64,000 nucleotides of DNA, from NCBI RefSeq assembly GCF_016918855.1, contig NZ_JADKYB010000004.1:310001-374000 (forward strand), given 5' to 3'. This DNA is from Actinacidiphila acididurans. GTDB taxonomy: Bacteria; Actinomycetota; Actinomycetes; Streptomycetales; Streptomycetaceae. The notes beneath the pieces are model-generated. The model was not told the origin of the DNA, made no database searches, and saw nothing but the letters and a program-made list of their open reading frames with translations. Of this stretch, positions 45,107 through 52,771 are shown in pieces. The number at the start of each line of letters is the position of its first letter. Within the stretch, counting starts at the first letter, position 1. The translations under genes and the position numbers were made by a program.

Positions 45107-45985
45107 TCAGACGTAGTCCTCCAAGCGGCCCACGGTGTAGCCCTGACGGGCGATCTCGCGCAGCAGGATGGCGGTCATCTGGGTCAGGGTCTCCTCGCCC
45201 TTGAGCTGGGCCGGGGTGCGGAAGTGGGCCAGCACGATGTCGCCGGGCCGGAAGTGCCGCCCGCTGCCCCGGGGGAAGACGACCGACTTGATCATCATGG
45301 TCTCGCGCCACAGCACGACGGCCCGGATCCCGCCGCAGGACTGGGCGGCGGCGCGGGTCTCGGCGGTGAAGACGCCGTAGGGCGGGCGGAACAGGCCGGG
45401 CCGGGTGCCGTACTCCGCGGTGAGCCTGTCCTGCTGGCCGCAGATCTCCTGCCGCTGCTCGGCCGGGGTCTTCAGGCGCAGGTCGGGGTGGGTGAGGGTG
45501 TGGTTCTCGACGGAGTTGCCGAGCTCGCTCAGCGGCGTGAAGTAGCCGTAGTCGTCCTTGATGAAGTCGTCGGTCAGGAACATCGTGAACGGCAGCCGCA
45601 AGTCGGTCATCATGCGCACGAACTGCGGGTCCTTGGCCACGCCGTCGTCGAAGGTGAGGAAGACCACCTTCTGCGTGGTCGGCACGTGGCTGATCACCGG
45701 GAGCTCGCCGCCGGACATCCGTACCGTCTTCATCGCCGGCGGCCGGGGCGCGGTCCGCAGCAGCGGGACACCCCACTTGCGGAAGGCCGCCGCGCGCTGG
45801 GCCGCGGTCCGCGGGGCGAGGTGGATGACCGGCCGCACGGTGCTCCTGGTGGCCGCGCCCACCCGTTCGGCCTGGAGCCCGGTGCGCGCCGCGGGGCCGG
45901 ACGGCGAGGACAGCCCCGAGCAGCCGGTGAGGAGCAGAAGACCGATGAGGGCCACAAGGACCGCTGTCGGACGCGTGGAGCGCAT
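45107..45985 (-). CDS. Polysaccharide deacetylase lipoprotein
   Basis: A 292-residue exported lipoprotein. The signal peptide AVLVALIGLLLLTGCSG ends in a lipobox Cys. The NodB homology domain has TFDDG (metal Asp and base Asp), a His-box in NHTLTHPDL, and the RPPYG motif. Later segments WRETMM and DIVLAHF complete the active-site motifs 4 and 5. It probably removes acetyl groups from wall glycans. The ATG at 45985 begins directly with the signal peptide. Confidence 0.92.
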   Translation of the reverse strand: MRSTRPTAVLVALIGLLLLTGCSGLSSPSGPAARTGLQAERVGAATRSTVRPVIHLAPRTAAQRAAAFRKWGVPLLRTAPRPPAMKTVRMSGGELPVISHVPTTQKVVFLTFDDGVAKDPQFVRMMTDLRLPFTMFLTDDFIKDDYGYFTPLSELGNSVENHTLTHPDLRLKTPAEQRQEICGQQDRLTAEYGTRPGLFRPPYGVFTAETRAAAQSCGGIRAVVLWRETMMIKSVVFPRGSGRHFRPGDIVLAHFRTPAQLKGEETLTQMTAILLREIARQGYTVGRLEDYV

Positions 45986-46160
45986 GGAGGGTGAGCCCTG
46001 TCTTTGTGCGTACGGGGCGTGCCGGGCGCCGGAAACGCCCGGGGATGCCGTGCGGAAGCCTGCGAGATCCTTGCTGCTGGTACGGGGTGGTACGGAGCCG
46101 GTACCGGGGCGGTGCCACGGGTGGTGCCGGTGCGGTACGGCGCCCTTGCCGGACCGTCAC

Positions 46161-46200
46161 GAGCGCGCGGCCGTGGGGGGTGGGCTCCGGCCGCGCGCTC
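46161..46200. terminator. Hairpin downstream of the tsaD-linked small gene
   Basis: A perfect 12-bp stem, GAGCGCGCGGCC (46161-46172) with GGCCGCGCGCTC (46189-46200), lies 20 bp past the stop of the 90-codon gene. It is a probable terminator of the tsaB-rimI-tsaD operon. Confidence 0.65.
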
Positions 46201-46219
46201 ACCCTGGGTGATGCGGATT

Positions 46220-46492
46220 TCAGCCCGCGGGTTCCACCGAGACCGAGACGAATCGCCAGCGGTGCACCGGGCGCCGTATCAGAACGGCGTCGGGATCCGG
46301 AAGTTCGGGCAGGTCGGCATCATACGGCGCTTCCCACCACGTGATCACCAGCACACGGTCGCCCGGGGCGGTCAGGAACTCCCGGCGGCGCGGCTCCCCG
46401 GGCAGCGTCACGGCCTGTCGCCTGGCCCAGGCGAGGAGGTCGGGGCCACGGCCGTCGGCCGCGGCGGCTTCCCACATGAGGGTGACGGTCAT
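46220..46492 (-). CDS. Conserved-type hypothetical protein coupled to tsaD
   Basis: A 90-residue protein without signal or membrane segment, with the core [23 protein letters not shown] and [11 protein letters not shown]. The alternating pattern suggests a small alpha/beta (ferredoxin-like) fold, but I cannot name it. Its ATG (46490-46492) overlaps the tsaD stop by 4 nt, and a terminator hairpin follows. Confidence 0.72.
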   Translation of the reverse strand: MTVTLMWEAAAADGRGPDLLAWARRQAVTLPGEPRRREFLTAPGDRVLVITWWEAPYDADLPELPDPDAVLIRRPVHRWRFVSVSVEPAG

Positions 46493-47634
46493 CCGTACAG
46501 GTTGCCCTTGACCGGCTCGTGCAAGTGATCATGATCACGGCCGTGGGCGTGGCCGTGGCCGCCGTCGTGGCCGGGGTGCGCCTGGGCCGGCAGGCCCGGC
46601 ACGGACACCTCGGTGAGCGGGAGCGAGGAGTCGGCGGGCAGGTCGAAGGCGGAGGCGGCGCGGCCGCGGGCGACCATCTCGGCGCCCAGTGCGGCGACCA
46701 TGGCGCCGTTGTCGGTGCACAGGCCCGGCCGGGGCACCCGCAGCCGGATGCCGGCGCCCTCGCAGCGCTCCAGGGCGAGCGAGCGCAGCCGGGAGTTGGC
46801 GGCCACTCCCCCGCCGATCATCAGGTGGTCCACGCCGTTGTCCTTGCAGGCCCGGATCGCCTTGCGGGTGAGCACGTCCACCACGGCCTCCTGGAAGGAC
46901 GCGGCGACGTCGGCGACCGGCACCTCGTGGCCGTCCCGGCGGCGGGCCTCCACCCAGCGGGCGACGGCGGTCTTCAGGCCGGAGAAGGAGAAGTCGTAGA
47001 GCGGGTCGCGGCCGCCGGTCAGGCCGCGCGGGAAGGCGATCGCGGCCGGGTCGCCCTCGCGCGCGTACCGGTCGATCACCGGGCCGCCGGGGAAGCCCAG
47101 CCCGAGCACCCGGGCCACCTTGTCGAACGCCTCGCCGGCCGCGTCGTCGATGGTCGCGCCGAGCGGGCGGACGTCACCGGTGATGTCGGGCGCGAGCAGC
47201 AGCGAGGAGTGGCCGCCGGAGACCAGCAGCGCCATCGTGGGCTCGGGCAGCGCGCCGTGTTCGAGCTGGTCGACGCAGATGTGCGAGGCCAGGTGGTTGA
47301 CGCCGTACAGCGGCTTGCCCAGCGCGTACGCGTACGCCTTGGCCGCGGACACGCCGACCAGCAGCGCGCCGGCCAGGCCGGGCCCTGCGGTCACCGCGAT
47401 GCCGTCCAGGTCGCGGGCGCTGACGCCGGCCTGCTTCAGCGCGCGCCGGATGGTCGGGACCATCGCCTCCAGGTGCGCCCGGCTGGCCACCTCGGGCACG
47501 ACGCCGCCGTACCGGGCGTGCTCGTCCACGCTGGAGGCGATCGCGTCGGCCAGCAGGGTGTGCCCGCGCACGATGCCGACCCCGGTCTCGTCGCACGAGG
47601 TCTCGATGCCCAGCACAAGGGGTTCGTCAGCCAT
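46489..47634 (-). CDS. tsaD: tRNA N6-threonylcarbamoyladenosine transferase TsaD
   Basis: Transfers threonylcarbamoyl to A37 of ANN-decoding tRNAs. A 381-residue ASKHA-fold protein: [15 protein letters not shown], the metal site HLASHICV with its two His, [39 protein letters not shown], and [11 protein letters not shown]. The C-terminus (about the last 30 residues, [21 protein letters not shown]...) is unusually His-rich. The ATG at 47634 overlaps the rimI stop by 8 nt. With tsaB and tsaE in the same window, the t6A set is nearly complete apart from tsaC. Confidence 0.97.
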   Translation of the reverse strand: MADEPLVLGIETSCDETGVGIVRGHTLLADAIASSVDEHARYGGVVPEVASRAHLEAMVPTIRRALKQAGVSARDLDGIAVTAGPGLAGALLVGVSAAKAYAYALGKPLYGVNHLASHICVDQLEHGALPEPTMALLVSGGHSSLLLAPDITGDVRPLGATIDDAAGEAFDKVARVLGLGFPGGPVIDRYAREGDPAAIAFPRGLTGGRDPLYDFSFSGLKTAVARWVEARRRDGHEVPVADVAASFQEAVVDVLTRKAIRACKDNGVDHLMIGGGVAANSRLRSLALERCEGAGIRLRVPRPGLCTDNGAMVAALGAEMVARGRAASAFDLPADSSLPLTEVSVPGLPAQAHPGHDGGHGHAHGRDHDHLHEPVKGNLYG

Positions 47635-48295
47635 GGGTCCCTGTTTCCTGTACGTCTTCCTGTACGTCGTCTTCGTGCACGTCTTCCGGGGCGCCCTCCG
47701 GCTGGGCGCTCTCCCGCACGACGGCCGGTGCGATATCCGCCACGGGCACCTCCGCGACGAGCACGTCCGCCGGGGTCGCCGCGGCCGGGTCGCCGAGCCG
47801 CATGACCAGCGCGTCCACGTTGCCGGGCTGGTAGTAGCCGCGGCGCACGCCGATGGGCTCGAAGCCGAACCGCTGGTAGAGCCGCTGGGCGCGGGCGTTG
47901 TCGACCCGGACCTCCAGCAGCACCTCGTGGCACTCGGCGGCGGTCGCGGCGCGCAGCAGGGCGGTCAGCAGGGCCGCGCCCAGGCCCGTACCCCAGTGGT
48001 CGCGGGCGGTGGCGATGGTCTGCACGTCGCCGGTGCCGGAGACGGCGGCGAGCCCGGCGTACCCCACGATCCGCCCGTCCGGCGTCTCGGCCACCAGGTA
48101 CGTGCGGGTGCCGCCGGGGTGCCGGGTGTCGGCCAGTTCGGACCAGAACATGCCGCGCGACCAGGCGTCCTCGGGAAAGAGGTCGTATTCCAGGTCGAGC
48201 ACGGCGTCCATGTCCCACCAGCGCATTTCCCGCAGCACGGGCCGGTCCGGGCCCGCGGTGCGGCCCGGTCCCGTCGCGTCGGCAGGTCCGGTCAC
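47627..48295 (-). CDS. rimI: RimI-like ribosomal-protein/GNAT acetyltransferase
   Basis: A 222-residue GNAT protein in the conserved tsaB-rimI-tsaD arrangement. [33 protein letters not shown] opens the domain, the acetyl-CoA loop is [20 protein letters not shown], and [38 protein letters not shown] is typical of RimI. An extra acidic ~50-residue C-terminal tail ([20 protein letters not shown]...) is present. The GTG at 48295 overlaps the tsaB stop (GTGA), and the gene overlaps tsaD by 8 nt. Confidence 0.9.
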   Translation of the reverse strand: MTGPADATGPGRTAGPDRPVLREMRWWDMDAVLDLEYDLFPEDAWSRGMFWSELADTRHPGGTRTYLVAETPDGRIVGYAGLAAVSGTGDVQTIATARDHWGTGLGAALLTALLRAATAAECHEVLLEVRVDNARAQRLYQRFGFEPIGVRRGYYQPGNVDALVMRLGDPAAATPADVLVAEVPVADIAPAVVRESAQPEGAPEDVHEDDVQEDVQETGTHG

Positions 48296-48957
48296 TTCGG
48301 CAGGACCGCCTTGTAGCCGGCCGGCACCTGGGCGTCGGGGCGGCGCAGGTAGAGCGGCAGCGGCGGTTCGAAGGGCACGCCGTCGGCCAGCCGGCGGGCC
48401 GCGAGGGCGGCCAGGGCGCCGGCCGACTGGTGGGCCGGCCCGTGCGGCCGGCCGGTGAAGACCTCGGGGTAGAGCGCGGCTCCGGCGCCGACCGCGGGCA
48501 GGCCGTCGACCGCGGTCGCGATGTCGGCCGGGCGGTCCACGGCGGGTTCGGTGACGCGCCGGCCGGGGCCGTCGTACCGCGCCCAGTAGACCTCCTTGCG
48601 GCGGGCGTCGGTGGCCACCACGAACGGGCCGTCGAGCCCGCCCTGGCCGGCCGCCCAGGCCAGGCCGTCGAGGGTGCACACGCCGTGCACGGGGATGTCG
48701 AGGGAGTCGCCGAAGGCCGCCGCGGTCACCAGCCCGACCCGCAGTCCGGTGTACGGGCCCGGGCCGACGCCGACCACGACGCCGGTGAGTTCGGCGAGCG
48801 TACGGCCGGCGGTCGCCATGACCCGGTCGACGGCGGGGATCAGCAGCTCACCGTGCCGGCGCGCGTCCACCTCGGTGGATTCGGCGAGCACCCGCTCCCC
48901 GTCGTGCAGGGCGGCGGTCACGGCCGGGGTGGCGGTGTCGAAGGCAAGCAGGAGCAC
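48292..48957 (-). CDS. tsaB: t6A synthesis protein TsaB
   Basis: The 221-residue partner of TsaD in t6A modification. It has a degenerate ASKHA fold with LLLAFDTATPAVTAAL at the N-terminus, RRHGELLIPAVDRV, VGVGPGPYTGLRVGLVTAAAFG, and the DARRKEVYWARYD segment. The GTG at 48957 is the first codon of the family. Its stop overlaps the rimI start. Confidence 0.95.
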   Translation of the reverse strand: MLLLAFDTATPAVTAALHDGERVLAESTEVDARRHGELLIPAVDRVMATAGRTLAELTGVVVGVGPGPYTGLRVGLVTAAAFGDSLDIPVHGVCTLDGLAWAAGQGGLDGPFVVATDARRKEVYWARYDGPGRRVTEPAVDRPADIATAVDGLPAVGAGAALYPEVFTGRPHGPAHQSAGALAALAARRLADGVPFEPPLPLYLRRPDAQVPAGYKAVLPK

Positions 48958-49040
48958 GCACCCAGCCTACGGCGCGCGGCGGGGCCGACGGTGCGGAGGG
49001 CCGCGCCGCTGTCACCGACGGGCGCGAGGCATTTCCGTGT

Positions 49041-49056
49041 CATTTCATATGAAATG
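49041..49056. promoter_or_regulatory. Perfect 16-bp AT-rich palindrome in a divergent promoter region
   Basis: CATTTCATATGAAATG is its own reverse complement. It lies between tsaB and the divergent exported-protein gene (start 49096), an obvious operator candidate in such GC-rich DNA. Confidence 0.65.
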
Positions 49057-49095
49057 GGGTCATCATCCTCGGGGCTCGCGTCGGCGGAGGACACC

Positions 49096-49650
49096 GTGGT
49101 CTCGATCACCTCCCGCACCCTGGTCAGCGGGCTGCTCGCGGCGGCCCTCGGCACGGTCGGCGTGCTCGCCCTCCAGGCGGCCGGCTCGGCGGGCGGCATC
49201 GCGCCCGGCTCCACCCAGCTGGGCGCGGGCCGCGGCGCCGGCCTCGTCCACCGCGGCACCGGGCTGCCCGCGCACTCCGGCACCGGCGAGCGGGTCGTCT
49301 ACAGCCTGTCCGGCGGCCGCGTGTGGCTGGTCGGCCCGAGCGGCGCGGTGACCCGCACCTTCCCGGTGACCGGCAGCGCGCCGCTGCCGGCGCTCGGCAC
49401 GCACAAGGTCTTCGCGCGCCGGATCGCCGGGCGCGGCGGCGACGGCACGAAGGTCGAGCACGTGGTGCTTTTCGCTCGGACGGGCGATACGAACATCGGC
49501 TTCAGCGCGACGGCGGCCGGCTCCACCGCTCCCCCGGCCCCGGGCCCGGCCCCGGCCCGCCGCACCGGCGCGATCCGCGCCACGCGGGCGGACGCGGAGG
49601 CGGTGTGGGAACGGGCGATGATCGACGCACTCGTGGTGGTCGTGCCCTAG
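49096..49650 (+). CDS. Exported hypothetical protein
   Basis: A 184-residue protein with an N-terminal signal or anchor segment (LVSGLLAAALGTVGVLALQAAG) followed by Gly/Ala-rich sequence and a beta-rich region (RVVYSLSGGRVWLVGPSGAVTRTFPVTGSA...). The family is unknown. The GTG at 49096 is chosen because GGAGG lies 5 nt upstream; an in-frame ATG at 49054 lies in the palindrome. The stop codon TAG (49648-49650) uses two bases of target DNA and the first base of the inserted IS element. Confidence 0.75.
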   Translation: MVSITSRTLVSGLLAAALGTVGVLALQAAGSAGGIAPGSTQLGAGRGAGLVHRGTGLPAHSGTGERVVYSLSGGRVWLVGPSGAVTRTFPVTGSAPLPALGTHKVFARRIAGRGGDGTKVEHVVLFARTGDTNIGFSATAAGSTAPPAPGPAPARRTGAIRATRADAEAVWERAMIDALVVVVP

Positions 49651-49667
49651 GCCGTTTCGTTTAGATC
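49650..49667 (+). repeat. IS left terminal inverted repeat
   Basis: GGCCGTTTCGTTTAGATC; mismatches to the right end at positions 4, 7 and 14. Confidence 0.85.
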
Positions 49668-49687
49668 GTCTGATCGTTGGTTCTGGT

Positions 49688-50532
49688 GTGCCGTTAAGTG
49701 ATGCGCAGTGGGCGCGGATCGAGCCGTTGTTGCCTGACCGGACGCCCAGGCGGGGTGGGCGGTGGCGGGATCACCGTGAGGTGATCGATGCGATCGCCTT
49801 CAAGTTCCAGACAGGGTCGCAGTGGGTGCACCTGCCGGAGAAGTACGGGAACTGGCGGGGTGTCTACAACCGGCTGCGGATGTGGGCCCTGGACGGCACC
49901 TGGGAGCGGGTGTTCACCGCCCTGGTGGCTCAGGCCGACGCCGATGAGGACCTGGACTGGGCGGTCTCGGTGGACTCCACGATCGTGCGTGCCCACCAGC
50001 ACGCGGCCGGGGCCCGCAAAAGGGGGTCCCGGCCGGCGAGCCGGACGATCACGCCATCGGCCGGTCCCGCGGCGGACTGACCACCAAGGTCCACCTCGCC
50101 GCTGACGGGAACTGCCGGCCCCTGGCCTTCGTCGTGACCGCGGGCCAGGCCGGTGACGCACCGGCCTTCCCGCTGGTGATGGACCGCCTGCGGGTTCCCC
50201 GCCCTCTCGGGCGGCCGCGCACCAGACCCGACGTGGTCCTGGCCGACAAGGCGTACTCCTCCCGCGCAATCCGCGACCACCTGCGCAGACGCGGCATCAC
50301 AGCGGTGATCCCGGAACGGGCCGACCAGCAGGCCAACCGCAGGCGGCGCGGACAAGCCGGTGGCAGACCACCAGGCTTCGACCGGGAGGCATACAAGCAA
50401 CGCAACACCGTCGAGCGGTGCATCAACCGCCTGAAGCAGTGACGCGGCATCGCCACCCGCTACGACAAGACCGCGACCATCTACCTGGCCGGACTCCACA
50501 TCGCAGGCATCTTCCTCTGGTCCGCTCGCTGA
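49688..50532 (+). pseudogene. IS5-family transposase, frame-shifted and nonsense-interrupted
   Basis: Frame 1 (GTG 49688 to 50080) encodes LSDAQWARIEPLLPDRTPRRGGRWRDHREVIDAIAFKFQTGSQW and the first DDE Asp in SVDSTIVRAHQH. The rest lies in the -1 frame (LTTKVHLAADG..., second Asp in VLADKAYSS, Glu in NTVERCINRLKQ). The switch is near CGCAAAAGGGGG (50015-50026), perhaps a programmed shift, but the classic slippery heptamer is not intact. Then TGA at 50440-50442 replaces the expected Trp in LKQWRGIATRYDK. The reading continues to a TGA at 50530-50532. The second codon after the start (49694-49696) is TTA, a bldA-type codon. Confidence 0.88.
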
Positions 50533-50548
50533 TCCAAACGAGACCGCC
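50531..50548 (-). repeat. IS right terminal inverted repeat
   Basis: Reads GGCGGTCTCGTTTGGATC on the minus strand; overlaps the transposase stop. Confidence 0.85.
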
Positions 50549-50549
50549 T

Positions 50550-50570
50550 AGCGCCGGCCTGCGGCGCTTT
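50550..50570 (+). terminator. Terminator displaced from its gene by the IS
   Basis: AGCGCCG (50550-50556) pairs with CGGCGCT (50562-50568), loop GCCTG, followed by TTT. Without the IS it would begin directly at the stop codon of the exported-protein gene at 49096-49650. Confidence 0.7.
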
Positions 50571-50672
50571 CCCCGAGGCGTGGGGATTCACTCGAACCGG
50601 GGTATGCGCCGACAGTGTGTCGGGAAGATGTTGCGGAGAGGCGGTCCGTCGTGGTCTGCTTGATGCAGGCAC

Positions 50673-50691
50673 TCAGGTAAGGGCTGCCTAA
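50673..50691 (+). promoter_or_regulatory. Iron-box-like operator (DmdR/IdeR type)
   Basis: TCAGGTAAGGGCTGCCTAA matches the actinobacterial iron-box consensus TTAGGTTAGGCTNACCTAA at 14 of 19 positions, counting N as a match. It lies 26 bp before the ATG of a small gene. Confidence 0.65.
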
Positions 50692-50716
50692 CTTCCCCCC
50701 GCACCGGGAGGCACGC

Positions 50717-50932
50717 ATGTCGGCCACCTCGGCTCACGAGCCCCACGACCAGGCGCCCAGCACACCGTCGGTCGGTGCCGTGCTCGCCGCCTGTGCCGCT
50801 GCCCGTACGGTCTCCACGCCCCCGACGGCCGACGACGACGCCGCGGAGCAGGTTGGACAGGAGCAGGCCGGACCGGAGCAGGCCGGCGCCGCGGACGGAC
50901 GACGGCCGGCGCCGGACCGCGACGCGGCCTGA
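50717..50932 (+). CDS. Small protein behind an iron-box-like site
   Basis: A 71-residue protein. The N-terminal half contains VGAVLAACAAARTVSTPP with one Cys; the second half is an acidic Gln/Ala-rich and then basic low-complexity tail. There is no typical signal peptide. A GGGAGG site lies ~7 nt upstream of the ATG. The upstream sequence matches a DmdR/IdeR iron box, so it is probably made under iron limitation. I do not recognise the family. It is convergent with tsaE. Confidence 0.7.
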   Translation: MSATSAHEPHDQAPSTPSVGAVLAACAAARTVSTPPTADDDAAEQVGQEQAGPEQAGAADGRRPAPDRDAA

Positions 50933-50953
50933 ACGCACTGCCCGATCGCCGGC

Positions 50954-51505
50954 TCAGCGCACCAGAACGCTCAGGTCCTCGCCCGCCCAGCGCGGGCCGA
51001 TGCCGGTGACGGTCACCTCGCGCACGCCGTCCGCGCCTTCGCCCGCGTCCGGGTCGCCGACCGGTTCGCGGCCGATCACCACCTGGAGCCGGGCGTCGGC
51101 GAGGTCCTCGACCTTGCCCTCGCCCCACTCGACGACCACCACGGACTCGGGCAGCGAGACGTCCAGGTCCAGGTCCTCCATCTCGTCCAGGCCGCCGCCG
51201 AGCCGGTAGGCGTCCACGTGGACCAGGGCCGGGCCGCCGGTGAGGGAGGGGTGCACCCGCGCTATCACGAAGGTCGGCGAGGTGACCGCGCCGCGCACAC
51301 CCAGGCCCTCGCCGAGGCCGCGGGTGAGGGTGGTCTTGCCCGCGCCGAGGTCGCCGGTGAGCAGGACCAGGTCGCCGGGGGTCAGCAGCGTCGCCAGCCG
51401 CCGCCCCAGCTCACGCATGCGGTCGGCGGTGCGGACGGTGACGCGGACGGCCGGGGCGCCGTCCTGGTCGGTGCCGGCCGGGTACGGGTCGTGCGGTGTG
51501 CCCAT
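50954..51505 (-). CDS. tsaE: t6A synthesis ATPase TsaE
   Basis: The 183-residue P-loop ATPase required for the TsaBD threonylcarbamoyl cycle. TADRMRELGRRLATLLTPGDLVLLTGDLGAGKTTLTRGLGEGLG carries Walker A, and the family motif is VTSPTFVIARVH with HVDAYRL. The C-terminal VVVVEWGEGKVEDL is the Walker B-type Trp-Gly motif. An extended tail contains GDPDAGEGADGVR. The ATG at 51505 lies 11 nt after the hydrolase stop, so it is part of the alr-hydrolase-tsaE transcript. Confidence 0.95.
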   Translation of the reverse strand: MGTPHDPYPAGTDQDGAPAVRVTVRTADRMRELGRRLATLLTPGDLVLLTGDLGAGKTTLTRGLGEGLGVRGAVTSPTFVIARVHPSLTGGPALVHVDAYRLGGGLDEMEDLDLDVSLPESVVVVEWGEGKVEDLADARLQVVIGREPVGDPDAGEGADGVREVTVTGIGPRWAGEDLSVLVR

Positions 51506-51516
51506 GGGGTCGCATG

Positions 51517-52722
51517 CTACTTGTCGAGGGCAGCCATCAGGTCACGAAGCTCTTGCGGTACGGGGGCCCGTACCGCGTCGGCAGCCTGCGCGACGACTGA
51601 CGCGAGCCGGTTGTTCACCAGGTCGGGGCGTTCCATGATCACCAGGTGGCCGGCGCCCTCGACGACAACCAGTTCGGCGTCCGGCAGCTTCTCGGCGATC
51701 TCCGCGCTGTGCGCGCTGGGGGTGAGCAGGTCCTTGTCGCCGGCCAGTACGAGGGCGGGCACGGCGGTGAACCCGGCGAGCGCGTCGACCTTGTCGTGCA
51801 GGGCGAAGGCCGGGTAGAACTCGGCGACCACGTCGATCGGGGTGGCTTCGATCAGCCGCTCGGCGAACCGTTCGACCGCGGGGTCCACGTCCTGCGAGCC
51901 GAAGGAATAGCGCTTGACTATTCCGGCGAAGAGGTCGGCGGTGGCCCGTCGGCCGCGTTCGACCAGGTCGGCCTGGCTGCCCAGGACCTTCAGCACGCCG
52001 GGGGCGAGCAGCCGGAAGGCGCGGGCGCCGGCGGCCGGCAGCCCGAAGCTCACCGCGGCCAGCTTGCCGGCCGAGGTGGAGATCAGGGCGACGCCCGCCA
52101 CCCGCTCCTTGACGTACTCGGGGAACTGGTCGGCCAGCGCCATCACGGTCATGCCGCCCATCGAGTGCCCGACCAGCACCAGCGGGCCCTCGGGCGCCAC
52201 CGCGTCCAGCACGGCCTTCAGGTCCCGGCCGAGCTGGTCGATGGTGACCGGCCGGCCGGCCGCCTGGTCGCGGCCGCGCTCGCTGCGGCCGTGGCTGCGC
52301 TGGTCCCAGTAGACGGCTCGTACCGCACCGCGCAGGGCGGCCCGCTGGAAGTGCCAGGAGTCCTGGCTCAGGCAGTAGCCGTGGCAGAAGACGACGGTGA
52401 CCGGCGCGGGCGGCGGCCCGGCCTTCACGCCCTGGCGGCGCAGCCAGCCCCGGCCGCGGCGGACCGGCTCGGCGGGCGGCTCGGGGGCCTCGGCCTCCTC
52501 GACCTCGTAGTAGAGCAGGGTGCCGTCCTCGGCGGCGGCCGTGCCCGGGGTGCCGCGCAGCGTCCCGTACGGGCCGGCGGCGTCCAGCGCGAGGCGGGCC
52601 TTGCGGCGTACCGAACGGCTCACGGTGGCCCGTTCGATGGCCACGCCCGCGGCGGCTCCGGCGGCCACCACTCCGATCGCGGCGCCGACCAGGCCGGCGC
52701 GTTCCCACTTCACCTCGGCCAT
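51517..52722 (-). CDS. Alpha/beta hydrolase with N-terminal membrane anchor
   Basis: A 401-residue hydrolase. It has an N-terminal helix (LVGAAIGVVAAGAAAGVAIERA) followed by a basic patch, so it is probably membrane-attached. The catalytic triad is visible: Ser in GHSMGGMT, Asp in LAGDKDLLTP, His in GAGHLVIMERPD, with the oxyanion-type FCHGYCLSQDSW. The substrate is unknown. It lies 49 bp after the alr stop and 11 bp before tsaE, in one transcript. Confidence 0.92.
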   Translation of the reverse strand: MAEVKWERAGLVGAAIGVVAAGAAAGVAIERATVSRSVRRKARLALDAAGPYGTLRGTPGTAAAEDGTLLYYEVEEAEAPEPPAEPVRRGRGWLRRQGVKAGPPPAPVTVVFCHGYCLSQDSWHFQRAALRGAVRAVYWDQRSHGRSERGRDQAAGRPVTIDQLGRDLKAVLDAVAPEGPLVLVGHSMGGMTVMALADQFPEYVKERVAGVALISTSAGKLAAVSFGLPAAGARAFRLLAPGVLKVLGSQADLVERGRRATADLFAGIVKRYSFGSQDVDPAVERFAERLIEATPIDVVAEFYPAFALHDKVDALAGFTAVPALVLAGDKDLLTPSAHSAEIAEKLPDAELVVVEGAGHLVIMERPDLVNNRLASVVAQAADAVRAPVPQELRDLMAALDK

Positions 52723-52771
52723 GGCGGTCAGCGGCCCCCCGTGCGGGCCGGCGGGCCGGCGGGTGCGGGCG

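Larger units (their letters stand above)
49650..50548 (+). mobile_element. Degenerate IS5-family (IS427-like) insertion sequence
   Basis: An 899-bp element bounded by 18-bp imperfect terminal inverted repeats, GGCCGTTTCGTTTAGATC (49650-49667) and the complement of 50531-50548. They match at 15 of 18 positions. Flanking TA dinucleotides (49648-49649 and 50549-50550) fit a 2-bp target duplication. It contains one transposase reading region in two frames with an extra nonsense codon. The IS427 assignment is from the two-frame layout, TIR start GG and TA duplication, not from a database match. Confidence 0.88.
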
